Below are positions 1 to 5,458 of a stretch of DNA of 6,726 bases, piece after piece (positions within the stretch are counted from its first letter, which is position 1; each line of letters starts with the position of its first letter). The stretch comes from Gemmatimonadales bacterium. Lineage in GTDB: Bacteria > Gemmatimonadota > Gemmatimonadetes > Gemmatimonadales > GWC2-71-9. Under the pieces are notes generated by a model. That model made no database searches. It was not told where the DNA came from and saw nothing but the letters and a program-made list of their open reading frames with translations. The position numbers were made by a program, and so were the translations under genes. The stretch spans positions 1-6,726 of the forward strand of contig JACCSZ010000100.1 of the NCBI GenBank assembly GCA_013812695.1, given 5' to 3'.

Positions 1-1
1 C

Positions 2-508
2 TACCCGACAATTGAGATCCTGGCCGGCTCGGAGCCGACGGTGGTCCGGGAGAGCTGGGCCGGTCTCGGCTACTACCGCCGCGCGGCCAACCTGCACCGG
101 CTGGCGCAGGAGGTCATCCGGGACCACGCCGGCGTGATCCCGGCCGACCCGGTGGCGTTGCTGCGCCTGCCCGGCGTCGGCCGCTACACCGCGGGCGCCG
201 TCGCCAGCTTCGCGTACGAGCGCGCCACGCCGGCCATCGACACAAACGTCGCGCGAGTCGTCCGGCGGGCATTCCTCCCACGGCTCGCCGCCCGGGGGGC
301 CGACCGGCGGCTCTGGGCCACCGGCGCCGCCATCATCCCGCGCCGGGCGGGCCGGGCCGCGTGGGCGTTCAACCAGGCGATCATGGAGCTGGGCGCCTTG
401 ATCTGCACCGCCCGGGTGGCGCGCTGCGGGGAGTGTCCGGTAAGGATGGCGTGTGCGACAGGACGGAGGACGGAGAGACGGAGAGATGGAAAGACGGTAA
501 GGCGGTAG
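2..508 (+). CDS. mutY: A/G-specific adenine glycosylase MutY, 3' part, short form
   Basis: MutY removes adenine mispaired with 8-oxoguanine or guanine in base-excision repair. The gene enters from the left edge. By comparison with E. coli MutY about 58 N-terminal residues are missing, including the catalytic Glu region. Visible are the WAGLGYY motif (bases 56-76), the helix-hairpin-helix LPGVGRYTAGAV (from base 167), the catalytic Asp in AIDTNV (codon 239-241), FNQAIMELGA, and the iron-sulfur ligands C-X6-C-X2-C-X5-C (codons at 404, 425, 434 and 452). The protein ends only 17 residues after the last Cys, so the C-terminal NUDIX-like domain that reads 8-oxoG, present in the roughly 350-residue E. 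coli protein, is absent. The last residues are Arg-rich and encoded by a purine-rich low-complexity run. The LDG/IDxNV context and complete cluster favour MutY over endonuclease III. Family call is firm; whether the short end is ancestral or a recent truncation is open. Confidence 0.93.
   Translation, partial: YPTIEILAGSEPTVVRESWAGLGYYRRAANLHRLAQEVIRDHAGVIPADPVALLRLPGVGRYTAGAVASFAYERATPAIDTNVARVVRRAFLPRLAARGADRRLWATGAAIIPRRAGRAAWAFNQAIMELGALICTARVARCGECPVRMACATGRRTERRRDGKTVRR
457..506 (+). repeat. Degenerate purine-rich tandem repeat at the mutY 3' end
   Basis: About 50 bases made of imperfect 7-9 bp units around GACGGAGAGA, later GACGGTAAGG. The run overlaps the last codons of mutY and supplies its stop codon (506-508). 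The repeated unit is visible by eye; its copy number is vague because the units differ in length and sequence. Confidence 0.55.
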
Positions 509-524
509 CCCGGCTCGCGTAGCC

Positions 525-550
525 GTCACCCTGAGCGCAGCGAAGGGGCC
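525..550 (+). repeat. REP-like dispersed repeat, copy A
   Basis: A 26-bp repeat with core CCCTGAGCGCAGCGAAGGG. The core is an imperfect palindrome: 4-bp outer arms (CCCT/AGGG), a 2x2 mismatch, then a GC/GC inner pairing. It lies between mutY and the GIY-YIG gene, 48 bp before the latter's start. Its reverse complement matches copy B (900-925) at 25 of 26 positions. Confidence 0.85.
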
Positions 551-597
551 ATTGCCGGACTTACGAGGCCGTTGATGCCCACGCGCCATGCTGGGCG

Positions 598-894
598 ATG
601 GCGCGCGCGTTCTACGTCTACATCCTCGCCAGCGAAACTCGCGAGCTCTACGTGGGCATCACCAACAATCTGGCCCGCCGGCTTGTCCAGCACCGGGACG
701 GCACCGATCCGTACCGGTATGTGTTCCGTCATGCCACGACGCGCTTGGTGCACGTGGAAACCGCGGGAGAGGCGCGAGACGCGATTCAGCGAGAGAAGCA
801 GTTGAAAGGCTGGACGCGCAGGCGGAAGCTCGCGCTCATCGAGGAGACCAATCCAGCGTGGGATGACCTGACTGTTGCGTGGAGGATCCTTTGA
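598..894 (+). CDS. Single-domain GIY-YIG nuclease-like protein (UPF0213/YhbQ type)
   Basis: A 98-residue protein that is essentially one GIY-YIG domain. The signature is split as YVYIL (6-10) and LYVGIT (17-22), followed by the conserved Arg in NLARRL (24-29, R27) and the metal-binding Glu in QREKQLKGW (64-72, E66). All catalytic positions appear intact, so it is probably an active metal-dependent DNA-cleaving domain, although cellular substrates of such stand-alone proteins are mostly unknown. There is no DNA-binding partner domain as in homing endonucleases. The start is ATG at 598, the only reasonable in-frame start, and no clear Shine-Dalgarno precedes it. It stands alone, convergent with the minus-strand operon that ends at 976, and is bracketed by inverted copies of a dispersed repeat. 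It could be a housekeeping nuclease or the active part of a small mobile unit. Confidence 0.9.
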   Translation: MARAFYVYILASETRELYVGITNNLARRLVQHRDGTDPYRYVFRHATTRLVHVETAGEARDAIQREKQLKGWTRRRKLALIEETNPAWDDLTVAWRIL

Positions 895-899
895 GTTTC

Positions 900-925
900 G
901 GTCCCTTCGCTGCGCTCAGGGTGAC
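900..925 (-). repeat. REP-like dispersed repeat, copy B (inverted)
   Basis: Reverse complement of copy A with one mismatch (T at 902). It starts 5 bp after the GIY-YIG stop codon and lies in the gap between two convergent genes, so its weak palindrome might also act as a 3'-end structure. Confidence 0.85.
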
Positions 926-929
926 GACT

Positions 930-955
930 GGCTCCTTCGCTGCGCGCTGGGCCAC
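930..955 (-). repeat. Degenerate REP-like repeat, copy C
   Basis: A second, decayed unit in the same orientation as copy B and 4 bp beyond it. It matches copy B at 20 of 26 positions by eye, and the segment CCTTCGCTGCGC is unchanged. B and C form a short tandem between the GIY-YIG gene and the end of the minus-strand operon. Confidence 0.6.
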
Positions 956-975
956 GGGGGTCGCGGCCGACTCTC

Positions 976-1431
976 CTACCGAACCATCGCCCCCGCCACC
1001 AGCGCCACCAGCGCCAGCGTCCCCGAAATCGACGCCACGAGCCTCTGCCGCGACCTCAGCTCGTCGAAGTACTGCGCCCCCTGCCCCACCGGATCCAGCC
1101 GGGCCAGCTTGGCCGCCGTCGGAAGCCCGATCAGCAGGACCAGCAGGGCGCCGAGGACCCCCGCGCCCTGCATGACACCCAGCCATGCGCTCGAGCCCAT
1201 CTCGCCCCCGCCGCCCATGACCGAGAACGTGAGCATCAGGCCGGAGAGGACGGAGAAGATGGCGCCCGGCGCGATGATCGCCTTGTAGGCCGCCGATTGC
1301 GATCGGGCGATGGCTCCCAGGCCTTCCCTCCCCTCGCGCTTGCCGGCGATGCCCGCCACCATCGAGGCGAGCCCCCCACCCAGCCACATCGTGAAGCCGA
1401 GCAGGTGCAGGAACAGCCAGAACCGGATCAC
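976..1431 (-). CDS. Small four-helix integral membrane protein
   Basis: A 151-residue hydrophobic protein with four likely membrane helices, at about residues 4-28, 51-72, 83-104 and 129-150, with a charged loop between the first two (KREGREG, 31-37) and another before the last. Helix 1 carries LHLLGFTMWLGGG (8-20). A His followed by Trp-x-Gly-Gly in a first helix is typical of the CopD/DUF2269/HemJ-like group of small membrane proteins, where the His can bind haem or metal. That link rests on pattern only. The start is GTG at 1431, which overlaps the DUF2203 stop as GTGA and so suggests translational coupling; a longer in-frame reading upstream lies inside the DUF2203 gene and is not protein-like. 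It is the last gene of the leftward operon. Exact family and function are unknown. Confidence 0.82.
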   Translation of the reverse strand: MIRFWLFLHLLGFTMWLGGGLASMVAGIAGKREGREGLGAIARSQSAAYKAIIAPGAIFSVLSGLMLTFSVMGGGGEMGSSAWLGVMQGAGVLGALLVLLIGLPTAAKLARLDPVGQGAQYFDELRSRQRLVASISGTLALVALVAGAMVR

Positions 1432-1853
1432 GACGTGACCGCCGAGAGGATGGCCCCGTCGATCGGCTGGCGCCCGGAGAATCCGGACTCGATCTCGTGC
1501 CAGTGAGTGATGCGCTCCTCGCCCAGGCGCCAGCACAGAAAGATCGGGCGATCGTCGCGGAGCGAATAGAAGTCCACCAGGCCAGCCTCGAACCCTTTGA
1601 ACACGCAACCCACGGCTTCGAGCTCCTCCAGGTACCGGTTGATCTTCTCCGCGTGGCCGGTGACGAGATCACGCGCGGCCACCAACTCCTGCGGCTCCCC
1701 CCAATCGGCGCGGACGCCGCCGGTCAGGATCTCGAACCGCCCGACCGCCGCGCGCCAGACCGGGTACTCGGCGGTGAGGTCCTGCACGACCCGCCGCACC
1801 AGCGGCAGCGTGCGCTCGGCCTCCGCCAGGGTGAACAGCTTGAATTCCGACAT
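1428..1853 (-). CDS. DUF2203 family protein
   Basis: A 141-residue soluble protein that matches the DUF2203 family as I know it. It has the N-terminal FTLAEAERTLPLVRRVV (7-23), a helical middle region, and the conserved C-terminal block GLVDFYSLRDDRPIFLCWRL (91-110) followed by GEERITHWHEI and GFSGRQP (124-130). The family is widespread and its function is not established; no catalytic site can be named from the sequence. The start is ATG at 1853, preceded by GGAAGGAG. It lies 22 bp after the CBS-domain gene and its stop overlaps the GTG of the next membrane-protein gene by four bases, so it is probably cotranscribed with both. Length is normal for the family and nothing looks broken. Confidence 0.9.
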   Translation of the reverse strand: MSEFKLFTLAEAERTLPLVRRVVQDLTAEYPVWRAAVGRFEILTGGVRADWGEPQELVAARDLVTGHAEKINRYLEELEAVGCVFKGFEAGLVDFYSLRDDRPIFLCWRLGEERITHWHEIESGFSGRQPIDGAILSAVTS

Positions 1854-1865
1854 GGTGCTGGATCG

Positions 1866-1873
1866 CTCCTTCC
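1866..1873 (-). promoter_or_regulatory. Shine-Dalgarno for the DUF2203 gene
   Basis: GGAAGGAG on the minus strand, 12 nt before the ATG at 1853. It is the clearest ribosome binding site in the window, and it sits in the widest gap among the five genes from the thioesterase to the membrane protein. The spacing is a little long. Confidence 0.5.
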
Positions 1874-1875
1874 CA

Positions 1876-2283
1876 CTACCCCCACACGATTTCCACCCCC
1901 GCGATCTGCTCCGGGTGGCTGATGAATCCGATGACCAGCCCCTCGCCGTCCACCACCGTGATCGTCGGCCGGAGGTGCGACTCGTTGGGATCGAGGTCCA
2001 TGCGTACCTGGTATCCCGTCAGCTCTTGGTCCGGGCCGACGACCGGCGAGTTGGTCCGCATCAGCGAGTCCGCCCGCGTGTGCCACGGATGCTTGCCCTC
2101 GGCGAGACAGCGGGTGACCAGGTCACGGTCGCTGAGCGTGCCGAGCAAGCGGCGGGTGCGGTGGTCGTCGACGACGGGGACGACGGAGATGTTGCGCGTC
2201 CTGAGCATGATCGCCACTTCGCTGGCCATGGCGCCGGCCACCGCCACGTGAGGATCCGCGACCATCGCGTCCGAAGCTTTCAT
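1876..2283 (-). CDS. Two-CBS-domain protein
   Basis: A 135-residue protein consisting only of a CBS-domain pair, a module that usually binds adenine nucleotides (AMP, ATP, sometimes NAD or SAM) as a regulatory sensor. The first CBS unit is standard: AMVADPHVAV (6-15), a helix through about residue 30, then ISVVPVVDD (32-40) and LLGTLSDRDL (46-55). The second starts at ADSLMRTNSP (71-80) but is atypical in its middle, where the usual helix and R-R-hydrophobic segment is replaced by the acidic MDLDPNESHLRPTITVVDG (95-113), before GLVIGFISHPEQI. The ligand site formed with it may therefore be altered. The start ATG at 2283 lies 5 bp after the patatin stop, with GGAG 13 nt upstream inside the patatin gene. 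It has no effector domain, so it may act on a neighbour in the operon; this is inference. Confidence 0.9.
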   Translation of the reverse strand: MKASDAMVADPHVAVAGAMASEVAIMLRTRNISVVPVVDDHRTRRLLGTLSDRDLVTRCLAEGKHPWHTRADSLMRTNSPVVGPDQELTGYQVRMDLDPNESHLRPTITVVDGEGLVIGFISHPEQIAGVEIVWG

Positions 2284-2288
2284 GTCGC

Positions 2289-3131
2289 TCAATTTGCTCC
2301 GAACGGGGAACCGGTCAAGTGCGCTCGCGTCGCTTGATAGCCGTCCTCCTCGTACCGCCGCATCCGTTCCACCTGGAAGGTCGCGTTCCGCTCCACCCTC
2401 GGCCGCACGTAGACGAGCGGCGGCCGGGTGGGCTCGGCGCGCCAGGCGGTCACGAGCGCGGCCGTGTGCGCGGCCATCAGCGTCCCGACGGCCTCGTCGT
2501 GCGCTCGCACCACTGGCGGAACCGCGGGCGCCTCGCCGGGCGGCAGGTCCAGCCCGGGACCCACGTCCACCCCCACGACGGGCACCCCCGCCGCCGCCAC
2601 CAGTGCCGCCGCCTCGAGCGGGAGCACCCCGCGAAGCCCGCCGTCGCCGCAGCGCCTTCCGCCGATGGGCACCGCGGGGAAATAGAGCGGAAGCGCGCAC
2701 GTGGCGCAGAGCACGTCCACCAGCGGGGCGTCCTCGCCCCCGCTCCCGAACAGGAGCAGCTCGCTCGTGTCGAGGTTCACGACGGCGACGGTGAGCGGAA
2801 CGCCAAGCTCGGCAAAGCGCCGGGCGGGCACGAGCGCCTCGACGGCGCGGCGGAACGGTGCCGGACGGAGCAGCGACCGGGCGAACAGACCGGAGACCGC
2901 CGCCAGTGGGTCTCTGACGATCCCCCTCCGACCGACCTGGGTGAGTCGTTCCAGCAGCACGGGGGCAGCCACTCCCGCGGCGAGGCCGGCCGCGATCACG
3001 GCGCCCATCGAGGTAGCCACGTAGCGTGCTGGCGTCAGCCCCGCTTCCGCCAGCGCCCGGGCGGCGCCCAGGTGGGCGGCCGTCTTCGCACCGCCACCGC
3101 TCAGCACCAGCGTCACCGTCCGCGCGGTCAC
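2289..3131 (-). CDS. Patatin-like phospholipase family protein
   Basis: A 280-residue patatin-fold hydrolase, the Ser-Asp dyad family that cleaves acyl esters of lipids. The three expected landmarks occur in order: the oxyanion-hole loop LSGGGAKTAAHLG (10-22), the nucleophile elbow ATSMGA (39-44, Ser41) and the catalytic Asp in GDGGLRGVLP (162-171, Asp163). Two positions depart from the usual signatures: GGGx(K/R)G is GGGAKT here, and GxSxG is ATSMG. The dyad itself is present, so activity is likely but specificity may differ. There is no signal peptide or membrane segment, hence cytoplasmic. The start GTG at 3131 overlaps the thioesterase stop as GTGA, and the N-terminus VTLVLSGGG immediately enters the domain, which supports this start. 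Next to an acyl-CoA thioesterase it suggests intracellular acyl-lipid turnover, which is inference. Confidence 0.9.
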   Translation of the reverse strand: MTARTVTLVLSGGGAKTAAHLGAARALAEAGLTPARYVATSMGAVIAAGLAAGVAAPVLLERLTQVGRRGIVRDPLAAVSGLFARSLLRPAPFRRAVEALVPARRFAELGVPLTVAVVNLDTSELLLFGSGGEDAPLVDVLCATCALPLYFPAVPIGGRRCGDGGLRGVLPLEAAALVAAAGVPVVGVDVGPGLDLPPGEAPAVPPVVRAHDEAVGTLMAAHTAALVTAWRAEPTRPPLVYVRPRVERNATFQVERMRRYEEDGYQATRAHLTGSPFGAN

Positions 3132-3592
3132 GCCGGGCGCTTGCTCAGCCGTTGCGCTTCGGCGCGCGTATAGCGGGCGCGCTCCTCATCGGTATTGGGC
3201 ACCAGCCGGGGAACCCGCGTGGGCTTCCCGGTCTCGTCGATCGCCACGAAGACCACGTGCGCCGTATGCGTCAGGCGACGCTCGCCCGTGCTCACCCACT
3301 CCGCGTAGACCTCGACCGATATGTCCATCGACGTGTTGCCCACGAAGTCCACGGCCGCCTCGCAGCTCACCAGCGACCCGACCGGAATCCGCTCCCGGAA
3401 GTCGACCCGGTCGATGCTGGCCGTCACCGCCGGCCCGCCCGCATGCCGGATCGCCGCCACCGCCGCCGCCTGGTCCACGAGCGCCATCAGCTCGCCGCCG
3501 AAAAGATCGCCAAGGACATTCTGCATGTGGGGCATGACGAAGGTGGTGATGGTGCCGACGGAGTGGGACATGGGGCGGCTGTCAGGGAGCAT
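3128..3592 (-). CDS. Acyl-CoA thioesterase, hotdog fold (YciA/BFIT type)
   Basis: A 154-residue single-hotdog protein that hydrolyses acyl-CoA to free fatty acid and CoA. Family features are MPHMQNVLGDLFGGELMALV (20-39) leading into the buried helix with Asp40, then AVTASIDRVDFRERIPVGSL (55-74) and the strand pattern VGNTSMDISVEVYAE (84-98), TGERRLTHTAHVVFVAID (102-119). Asp40 in the FGGELMALVD helix is the usual acidic active-site position in this subgroup. Two starts are possible: ATG at 3592 as given, or ATG at 3571 giving MSHSVGT. Neither has a clear Shine-Dalgarno, and the shorter form fits the usual domain onset at least as well. The gene follows nadE after 55 bp and overlaps the patatin gene by four bases (GTGA), so the two hydrolases are probably translated together. 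Confidence 0.93.
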   Translation of the reverse strand: MLPDSRPMSHSVGTITTFVMPHMQNVLGDLFGGELMALVDQAAAVAAIRHAGGPAVTASIDRVDFRERIPVGSLVSCEAAVDFVGNTSMDISVEVYAEWVSTGERRLTHTAHVVFVAIDETGKPTRVPRLVPNTDEERARYTRAEAQRLSKRPA

Positions 3593-3647
3593 TCGGGATC
3601 CGTTTTCGAGAGGGCCGGTTCCTGCATTGGACGAAGGAAGGGACCAG

Positions 3648-5435
3648 CTAATAATCCACCGGCCTCAGATAATACTCCCCGATCGCCGTCGCGCTGAGCA
3701 TCGCGACGGTCGGGAGCCGGCGCTTCCAATGGGTGGAGTCCAGGCGCTTCCTGACCAGCGCGATCTCCTCCTCGGAAAATCCGAGCGCCGCAATCTCGGG
3801 GCTCCGGTATCCGAGCAGAATCCAGTGGAGGATCGCGTCGGCCCGTGGATAGCTGATCCCGAAATCGCCCTCGTCGGTCTGGCCCTTGATCAGATCCGCG
3901 CTGGCGGGCTTGGACACGATCACGTCGGGGACGCCCAGATGCCGGGCCAGCGCCCACACCTGGGTCTTCAGGAGGTCGCCGATCGGATTGACCGGTGGGG
4001 AGTCGTCGGCGTGCCAGGTGAAATACCCGAAGAGCCGTTCGGTCTTGTTGCCCGTGCCGAGGGGCAGGGCGCGCTGCGCGGCGCTCACGTCGAACAGGGT
4101 GATCATCCGGGTGCGCGCCATGATGTTGCCGAGCCGGGCGGGCGTCGGCTGCTCGTGCATGGCGGTCGCGAGGCCATCCACGGCCCCGCTGATGTCGACC
4201 GTCATCATCCGGATCGAGAGCGCATCGCCCACGAACTGGGCGTGCGCCAGGCTCTCGGGGCTCGAGGTGCGATACGGCATGCGGATGCCGATGACGTTGT
4301 CCGCGCCGAGCGCGTCGGCCGCCAGGTAGGCGACGAGCGAGCTGTCCACGCCGCCCGAGAGCCCGATCACCACGCGCTCGAAACCGCGGCGGCGCTGGAC
4401 ATCGTCACGGATGAATTCGACCAGCCAGCGCCGGGTGAGCTCGGGATCGATGGCGAGCGGGTCGCTCGCCGGATCGGCGCGCATGGAGGCGGGCGCGAGC
4501 GCTGGCCGGGCATCCGCCGATCCCTTCGCGCCATCCACGCCGCCAGGCCGGCTCCCCCGCCGCGCCTCGTGCAGGGAGCCCAGCAGATGTGGGAGCCGCA
4601 TCTCGAGATCCGCCAGCAACGGCAGATCGGTCCGTGCGCGGGTGATCTCCTCGAAATCCAGCGTCACCTGGAGCAGGGCCTCCTCGAACACCGGTCCCTC
4701 GGCCAACAGCTCGCCGCGGGGGCCGGCCACCAGGCTGCCGCCGGGAAACGCCTTGCCCCCCTCGAACCCCACGAGCTGCGCGAGCGCGACGTACACGCCG
4801 TGCTCCCCGGCGATGTCCTGCGCAAGCCGGCTCCAGCGTGCCAGGCTCGCCGGCCGTCCAGGCGCGTCCTCCGTCGACAGTATGCCGCGGGCCGGGCTCG
4901 CGCTCGGGATGAGGATGAGCTGCGCCCCGGCGAGCGCGGCCAGCATGGGTGTAATGGAATGCCAGGCGTCTTCGCAGATCAGGATGGCCGCGCGGCCCCA
5001 GCGGGTGTCGAACGATTGCACCCCGCGCCCCGCCTCGACGAAGCGTTCCTCGTCAAACACACCGTAGGTCGGCAAAAAGATCTTGCGATGCACGTGCCGA
5101 ATGCCGGCGTCGGGACCCCCGAGCGTGGCGTAGAGCCCCGAGTTGAACAGCCGGTTCTCATGCACCTCGTAGAAGCCGATCGCCAGGTCGAGCGGCGGGG
5201 CGGTCGCATCGCGGTGCTGGCAGGTCAGATCGTGGAAGAGGCGCTCGGCGCTGACCGCCAGATCGCGCACGCCACCCTCGAGGAAATAGCCGGTGAGGGC
5301 GGCCTCGGGGGCCACGATCAGCTCGGGCGGATCCGCCGCGGCCGCCACCGCCCGGAACACGTCGCCGAGCCGGCCGAGGTTCTCATCGTAGGCGCCCTTC
5401 TTCGGACGCATCTGGGCGATGGCGAGGCGGAGCAC
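3648..5435 (-). CDS. nadE: Glutamine-dependent NAD+ synthetase, two-domain
   Basis: A 595-residue enzyme for the last step of NAD synthesis: nicotinate adenine dinucleotide, ATP and glutamine give NAD+, AMP and glutamate. The N-terminal nitrilase-type glutaminase domain (about 1-285) shows the full triad: Glu44 in VAPEAALTGY, Lys118 in HRKIFLPTYGVF and Cys154 in ILICEDAWH. The C-terminal synthetase domain (about 328-595) has the ATP-pyrophosphatase P-loop GLSGGVDSS (358-366), GTGNKTE (460-466) and DEGDFGISYP (521-530). Length and domain order are normal for the bacterial two-domain form. Between the domains, residues about 290-328 form a Gly/Ala/Arg/Pro-rich linker. The start is GTG at 5435; the next Met (residue 9) would cut into the first nitrilase strand LRLAIAQ. 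It is divergent from crcB across 23 bp and heads the leftward gene series. Confidence 0.97.
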   Translation of the reverse strand: MLRLAIAQMRPKKGAYDENLGRLGDVFRAVAAAADPPELIVAPEAALTGYFLEGGVRDLAVSAERLFHDLTCQHRDATAPPLDLAIGFYEVHENRLFNSGLYATLGGPDAGIRHVHRKIFLPTYGVFDEERFVEAGRGVQSFDTRWGRAAILICEDAWHSITPMLAALAGAQLILIPSASPARGILSTEDAPGRPASLARWSRLAQDIAGEHGVYVALAQLVGFEGGKAFPGGSLVAGPRGELLAEGPVFEEALLQVTLDFEEITRARTDLPLLADLEMRLPHLLGSLHEARRGSRPGGVDGAKGSADARPALAPASMRADPASDPLAIDPELTRRWLVEFIRDDVQRRRGFERVVIGLSGGVDSSLVAYLAADALGADNVIGIRMPYRTSSPESLAHAQFVGDALSIRMMTVDISGAVDGLATAMHEQPTPARLGNIMARTRMITLFDVSAAQRALPLGTGNKTERLFGYFTWHADDSPPVNPIGDLLKTQVWALARHLGVPDVIVSKPASADLIKGQTDEGDFGISYPRADAILHWILLGYRSPEIAALGFSEEEIALVRKRLDSTHWKRRLPTVAMLSATAIGEYYLRPVDY

Positions 5436-5458
5436 TCGCGAAATGTATACCTTCCAGC
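5436..5458. promoter_or_regulatory. Divergent nadE/crcB intergenic region with shared GTATAC palindrome
   Basis: Only 23 bp separate the two divergent start codons, and neither gene has a convincing ribosome binding site. The palindrome GTATAC (5445-5450) gives a -10-like TATACC ending 7 nt before the crcB ATG, and on the other strand TACATT ending 6 nt before the nadE GTG. That spacing would suit leaderless transcripts from both starts. No -35 match is visible on either side. A promoter here is inference from spacing and base composition. Confidence 0.35.

Larger units (their letters stand above)
525..925. mobile_element. Candidate small element: GIY-YIG gene between inverted REP-like repeats
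   Basis: Two inverted repeat copies (525-550 and 900-925, 25/26 identical as reverse complements) bracket one 98-residue GIY-YIG nuclease gene, giving a unit of about 400 bp. Nothing else is inside. No target-site duplication is apparent next to the outer ends. REP sequences are known to be mobilised in other bacteria by a different enzyme, the Y1 transposase TnpA-REP; a GIY-YIG nuclease doing this job would be new. The layout is observed, mobility is inference. It could equally be a chromosomal gene between two independent repeat insertions. Confidence 0.35.

Noticed and set aside
525..955. CRISPR array
   Set aside because: The repeats are in mixed orientation, irregularly spaced and enclose a gene; there is no spacer series and no cas gene.
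1432..1608. Longer N-terminus for the four-helix membrane protein
   Set aside because: It lies wholly inside the DUF2203 coding region and is Arg/Pro-rich and non-hydrophobic; the GTG at 1431 starts just before the first membrane helix and overlaps the DUF2203 stop.
836..1672. A 278-codon minus-strand open frame covering parts of three genes
   Set aside because: Its C-terminal end contains VTLSAAKGP, which is the dispersed repeat read as protein, and the rest is an out-of-frame reading of the DUF2203 and membrane-protein genes.
5411..5445. GGGCGATGG upstream of crcB, resembling the 5' end of the fluoride (crcB) riboswitch
   Set aside because: The complementary CCGCCC arm, the pseudoknot partner and the downstream part are missing, and the bases encode the N-terminus of NadE (AIAQMR) on the other strand.
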